From Ridgeia piscesae (lineage: Eukaryota > Annelida > Polychaeta > Sabellida > Siboglinidae), in NCBI GenBank assembly GCA_025642075.2, contig JAODUO010000470.1, positions 289,001 to 353,000 on the forward strand: a stretch of 64,000 bases of DNA, read 5' to 3'. The position numbers and the translations under genes are program-made. The notes under the pieces are model-generated. The model was given only the letters and a program-made list of their open reading frames with translations, ran no database searches and had not been told where the DNA came from. Of the stretch, positions 59,840-64,000 are shown piece by piece. Each line of letters begins with the position of its first letter. The first letter of the stretch is position 1.

Positions 59840-60492
59840 TGTCTGTGAGGGAGGGAGGGAATGAGAGACAAGAAACAAGTGAGAGACAAGAGAGAGGAGA
59901 GGGAGGGAGGGATCGAGGGAGGGAGAAAGAGAGGGAGAGGGAGAGGGAGAAAGAGAAAGAGAGGGAGAGGGAGAGGGAGAGGGAGAGGGAGAGGGAGAGG
60001 GAGAGGGAGAGGGAGAGGGAGAGGGAGAGGGAGAGAGGGTGAGGGAGTGGGAGAGCGAGAGGGAGTGGGAGAGGCAGAGGCAGAGGCAGAGGCAGAGGCA
60101 GAGGCAGAGGCAGAGGCAGAGGCAGAGGCAGAGGCAGAGGCAGAGGCAGAGGCAGAGGAGAGAGGAGAGAGGAGAGAGGAGAGAGGAGAGAGGAGAGAGG
60201 AGAGAGGAGAGAGGAGAGAGGAGAGAGGAGAGAGGAGAGAGGAGGGAAGGGGGAGGGGAGGGGGAGGGGGGGGGGGGGGGGGGAGGGGGGGGGGAGGGGA
60301 GGGAGGGGGAGGGGGAGGGAGGGGGAGGGGTGAGGGAGAGGGAGAGGGAGAGGGAGGAGAGAGGAGAGAAGAGAGAGGAGAGAGGAGAGAGGAGAGAGGA
60401 GAGAGGAGAGAGGAGAGAGGAGAGAGGAGAGAGGAGAGAGGAGAGAGGAGAGAGGAGAGAGAGAGGAGAGAGGAGAGAGAGGGTGAGACAGG
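59840..60492 (+). repeat. Purine mirror-rich tract: GA, GGCAGA, GGAGAGA and G runs
   Basis: Ordered blocks: (GAGAGG)n at 59920-60035, (GGCAGA)n at 60072-60155, (GGAGAGA)n at 60155-60240, a G-rich centre with runs near 20 G (60240-60330), and (GGAGAGA)n again at 60350-60480. On the transcript strand it is a pyrimidine tract. Arg/Glu/Gly and Pro/Leu/Ser frames over it are artefacts. Confidence 0.95.
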
Positions 60493-60559
60493 ACTAAAAG
60501 TAAAAGCAAATGTGTTGTTGAACAAAATGTGCATCTACATATTAGAATCCTGACTGTGG

Positions 60560-61295
60560 CAGGTAATCAGAATGTTGAGATGATTTTGTCTATAACAATT
60601 TCTATAAAGAAGACATGACAATTATTTTTGACAGTTTTAGCATGTCAAAAGGTGAGACTTTTTTACCTGATTCAACCGCTATAAATAGACTACATTCTAT
60701 TGCAGCACGACACTGATAGTTGCCAATTACCACAATCTTGTACATTTGTCCTGTACACAATGTCACTGGCACTTAACACTGACAAATATGTCCAGTCAAC
60801 AGAGCAGAAGATAAGATCACCACAGATATGACCAGGTCATCTGATAATGCAGTGGCCAAAGCAGTGTGTTAACTTGACACATCTACCTGTCAACTTGAAG
60901 TAATTGGAAGCTACACAAGTCTTTGAAGGACATTTTGGACATGTCACAGTTGAGATATTAGACAACTTACGCAAAATAATACAAGTGCTAGTCTACACAT
61001 AAATATTCGCCAAAATTTATGCTAATATTTACAAGCTGATGAGTACCAAATAAATACCTCAGTAGGCGCGCTTATTTGATGGAAAGTGTCACCTTACTTG
61101 GCTTAAAAAGTTATGGTTTTATACCTTGCCATCGTTTAGAATCTTAGGCAAGTTTGTTCACGCTGCGTTGCTCCACTTTATTCAACAAATTATATGAGAA
61201 TCCACCTGCAGACAGTGGAAGGTATGTATTCATGTAGTAATTGCAGAGTGGCTTAATGCTTCCCAAAGACATGAAGACTGTGTTATAGATCATCC
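60560..61295. other. Intron, no feature seen
   Basis: Unique-looking AT-rich sequence leading into the LINE fragment. Confidence 0.65.
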
Positions 61296-61304
61296 ATCCA
61301 ACTA

Positions 61305-61635
61305 TTTGTTCCTAAAACTAAGCTGAATATTGGCAAACATGCTCTCTCTGTGGCTGCGCCAACAATTTGGAATCAACTCTCTATTACGACTAAATCTTCT
61401 GAAACTATAGACACATTTCGTAAAAAACTGAAAAAATTTATTTGTTTGAAATTGCTTTTCCACCATACATTTTTCACCGATTCCATGTTCCAATGGCAAC
61501 ATTTGACTGTGCCGTGTATGACTAGCTAAATGATTGTATTTGTTGCGCCTCTGAGTTTGAGATTTTGAAAGATATAGGCACTATAGAAGTTTACAATTAT
61601 TATTATTATAGTATTATTATTATACGTAACTGGTA
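61305..61635 (+). mobile_element. LINE 3' end: C-terminus of ORF2 plus tail
   Basis: The plus-strand frame from 61304 reads KLNIGKHALSVAAPTIWNQL, then TKSSETIDTFRKKLKKFICL. This is the A-A-P-x-x-W-N-x-L ... F-K-x-x-L-K typical of non-LTR retrotransposon ORF2 ends. It stops at about 61524, followed by a tail AGGCACTATAGAAGTTTACA and an (ATT)n run. The 5' part is missing; not functional. Confidence 0.8.
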
Positions 61636-61796
61636 TGTCAGCGAGTAATGTGTAACGCACTTACAGCAGTCCTAAGAACTGGATCCCATGGTATATCTGA
61701 ACGTACTTTTTGCACTTTCTTATACATATCAAGAATCAATATCTGTTGACTGTTTTCTTAACCTATGAAGCCATCAATTCATAATTATGACGACAT

Positions 61797-62287
61797 TAAA
61801 GCGACATGGTCCGTTCGTGGCTTTTTATTTTTATTGCAAAATCATGTTATATGGTATAAATTATACCTATTCTAGCGTAAAGACAGTCAAAATATGTTTT
61901 CATGTACCATTTAGGGGTTGAAAATAGACGCAGTAAGGGCGCTTAACTCTGTGTACATATCGACCATGAGGCATTTTCGAAAATGTTGTAGGCGTGGCTA
62001 AAAGACCCAGAAGGAAATGCATGATCACGCGATGTAGTATCACGTGAACACAAGTTGACGCCACTAACGCCACACCCAGCCAGGTGCACGGCTCCCAGTT
62101 GGTAAAGGTGAAAGGGTGGGTATCACTCGCGGCAATTTGAGTGACAGCGTAGTTAACATAACAAAGTCAGTTCTGTTTCGATAAAACATTTATTGGCGGT
62201 CATGACGCCACAATAGTTATAACTTATACAGATTAACATGATTTTGCAATAAAAATAAAAAGCCACAAACTGATCATGTCGCTTTAA
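61797..62287. mobile_element. About 490-bp MITE with TTAA target duplication
   Basis: Ends are inverted over about 50 bp: AGCGACATGGTCCGTTCGTG at the left; the right end reversed reads AGCGACATGATCAGTTTGTG. Both then share GGCTTTTTATTTTTATTGCA. Each side is flanked by TTAA, the target of piggyBac- and Kolobok-type transposases. No coding capacity. Confidence 0.85.
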
Positions 62288-62349
62288 AAGTGATCAGACT
62301 TCAAGGAAATATGCCAATTCTGGTATTGGGGCTGGCAAGTTTTGTTGGT

Positions 62350-62625
62350 GAAACCTCCAGCAAGTGAATATACAGTATGTGCTGTGGCTGTACCAAACAT
62401 ATTGGATTATTTGTTATCATTATACAATCATCTTAAAGCAGAGCCACCTTTCAGGGAAAATAACCTCACAAGAGATTTGTTTGAAATCGTGGTTCCACCC
62501 TGACCTTTCAGTGTTCCTATGTTCCTCTGATGGCTCATACCGGTCTGTCCCCATTTATGATTACGCCTGAAGATTCTGCATGTTGTACCCTTGAGCTCAA
62601 GGATATGAGCACTATAGAAGGTTTA

Positions 62626-62640
<15 letters not shown>
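62350..62640 (+). mobile_element. Second, more decayed LINE 3' end
   Basis: The plus frame near 62371 reads YTVCAVAVPNILDYLLSLYN, a decayed form of the same ORF2 end, and the tail ATGAGCACTATAGAAGGTTT matches the tail of the fragment at 61305-61635. Ends in an (AT)n run. Confidence 0.65.
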
Positions 62641-62662
<22 letters not shown>

Positions 62663-62675
62663 ATATTGTGTTTAA

Positions 62676-62709
<34 letters not shown>

Positions 62710-62720
62710 TATATATATTG
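62630..62720. repeat. (AT)n microsatellite at the LINE tail
   Basis: Two TATATA runs split by ATAATATTGTGTTTAA, following the LINE tail directly. Confidence 0.9.
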
Positions 62721-62779
62721 TGTGTGTATTACATAAATACATGTGTAATAAGCATTGGGATAGAGACATATATACTGAC

Positions 62780-62875
62780 CAGTTTTTGATCTGTGAGAAC
62801 CTCCAATAAATAGAGGAGTTTTGAGCCATCTTTGATATCTTCAAATAAGTCTTCAATTGTCACCGGGGGGTCCCT
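62780..62875 (-). CDS. SYNE1: Nesprin exon: CH1, second segment
   Basis: 96 bp, 32 codons, phase 0 in and out. Acceptor tttgcag, donor CTG/gtcagt. Contains IEDLFEDIKDGSKLLYLLE, the typical CH-domain motif in which a conserved D-G-x-x-L-L turn precedes helix C. Follows the previous exon in frame. Confidence 0.93.
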
Positions 62876-63096
62876 CTGCAAAGACACATCATTGTCATAA
62901 AAATGGTGACAACAACAACGACACGATGACGATGATGAGTAATGTCATCTCACTCATCTGTGACTGACATGTGACAATACTGGCAGTGACATCATCAAGA
63001 TTAAACATGCCTCGTGTGGTATAACTGTATGTTAATAGTGAGTTAGAAGATTTTCTGTGTGGATTAACAGGTAAATCTGTAAAGGTGATTGATTAC

Positions 63097-63158
63097 CTGA
63101 GTGAGGTATGAATTGATCCAGTTGGTGAAAGTCTTCTTCTGAACCATTTCCTGTTCAT
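63097..63158 (-). CDS. SYNE1: Nesprin exon: start of CH1
   Basis: 62 bp, acceptor tttcag and donor CAG/gtaatc. It enters in phase 1 (its first two bases finish an Asp codon) and leaves in phase 0. It reads EQEMVQKKTFTNWINSYLTQ, the first helix of the first CH domain. The upstream exon with the start codon is outside the window. Confidence 0.92.
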
Positions 63159-64000
63159 CTGAAAGCATAAAACACAACACATCAATGATCATGTATGTGT
63201 CTAACAGATAAACGTCTCAACTGTTGTTTCTGTCGCTGGTGTTGTTTTTCATTCAGCGTGTGAGTTGTACCAACCCACTGGTGTATGTGGTAGATGTTTT
63301 TCTAAGCCACCTCGCCCTACAAATACCTAATTTGTCACATCGTAGAGCTCTATTTCTTGCTACAAACATGTTTACATGCAGCTACCTGGTAGTTATGCAT
63401 TTGTTTCCTCTCAGCACGCCAGTGAATAGATTAAACAATTCTTCAGAATGCACCATTTTAAAACTAGTCATTTTTAAATTAGTTCCAGGGGCCATTCCCC
63501 GAACCCACATATTGTCACTTAGCTGCTCCCACTGCCCTGTCCACCACTTTACTCAGGGGAAACACTGCTAGTGTAGAGGACAGCAGTGTCTTTGCTGACT
63601 TCCTACACAGATTTATACCAGAAATCCCATGGGAAACTGGAGGGAGGGTACAGACTCCTACTCTGTACATATTTGGAAAACCATAGAAAAAATTGGGAAA
63701 CTACACTTTTACAATACCGATGTGCTGTGATTTGTATTTACTTACTTAAAAGGCACTATATTAAAGAATGGAATTATTATTTTATGTACACCTCTTGCAT
63801 CAATATTTTGACCAATCACAAGCAAACACCTCCTTGTGACCCATAATCCAAGATGGCTGCTTCCACGCCAGAACCAAAAGCAGCGTGATATGTTGTGCTT
63901 ACAAATATTTTTGAATTCATAGATACAAGTGCGATCGCTCATTGCAGAATGAAGATACATCTGATTCTTCAGCACCTGCTCAAGAATCATTGACATCAGC
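63159..64000. other. Intron upstream of the first CH exon seen
   Basis: Transcript-sense upstream of the exon at 63158. No start-codon exon with a phase-1 donor is seen. Short open frames on both strands have no recognised product. Confidence 0.6.

Noticed and set aside
59790..60553. Arg/Glu/Gly- and Ser/Pro/Leu-rich frames
   Set aside because: Purine/pyrimidine tract artefacts.
61305..61635. Active LINE
   Set aside because: Only the last part of ORF2 and the tail are present.
63742..63996. 84-codon minus frame as the first nesprin exon
   Set aside because: It resembles no nesprin N-terminus and has no phase-1 donor to join the exon at 63158.

Overview
This window is animal nuclear DNA. 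It holds one very large multi-exon gene on the minus strand. I recognise the gene as a nesprin (SYNE1/SYNE2, MSP-300, ANC-1 family): an actin-binding pair of calponin-homology (CH) domains followed by a long chain of spectrin repeats. I placed 42 exons, each with GT/AG borders. All adjacent exon phases agree except at one linker exon that carries an insertion. The first exon(s) with the canonical start codon lie beyond base 64000, and the gene continues past base 1. The window therefore covers only the N-terminal part, roughly 2,850 codons plus a linker of about 340 codons. The species is not determined. The intron style, tRNA-derived SINEs and MITE-like elements would suit a marine invertebrate such as a mollusc or another lophotrochozoan, but that is inference.

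Layout in gene order (high to low coordinates): CH1, 63.2-58.9 kb, four exons. CH1-CH2 linker and start of CH2, 55.1-54.9 kb. A GC-richer candidate alternative first exon, 49.9-49.4 kb. Rest of CH2, 43.6-42.6 kb. A large disordered linker exon, 40.2-38.9 kb, split by a SINE. Spectrin-repeat exons from 37.7 kb to base 1, many of them 104-109 codons long (one repeat each), with one 323-codon exon (about three repeats) at 12.85-11.88 kb.

The introns are unusually rich in minisatellites: 34 bp at 2.1-3.0 kb, 24 bp at 7.4-10.4 kb, 24 bp at 22.7-24.1 kb, about 27 bp at 24.7-26.5 kb, 38/39 bp at 26.6-27.6 kb, 21 bp at 31.0-32.4 kb, 21 bp at 33.2-34.7 kb, 28/29 bp at 41.4-42.3 kb, 26 bp at 44.7-46.6 kb and 37 bp at 57.0-58.2 kb. 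Most of the long open reading frames in the window are products of these arrays and are not genes.

Main observations. (1) A 298-bp tRNA-Asp-like SINE with a 7-bp target duplication sits inside the linker coding exon; removing it restores one continuous 341-codon frame with matching phases. (2) Several arrays are built from, or abut, real splice junctions. The clearest is the 34-bp array, each unit of which repeats the last bases of a spectrin-repeat exon plus its 5' splice site. (3) The 26-bp array is an amplification of the 5' end (Pol III A box) of a tRNA-like element. (4) A candidate internal first exon would splice in phase into the middle of CH2. Other mobile DNA includes SINE copies, two LINE 3' ends and four inverted-repeat elements.
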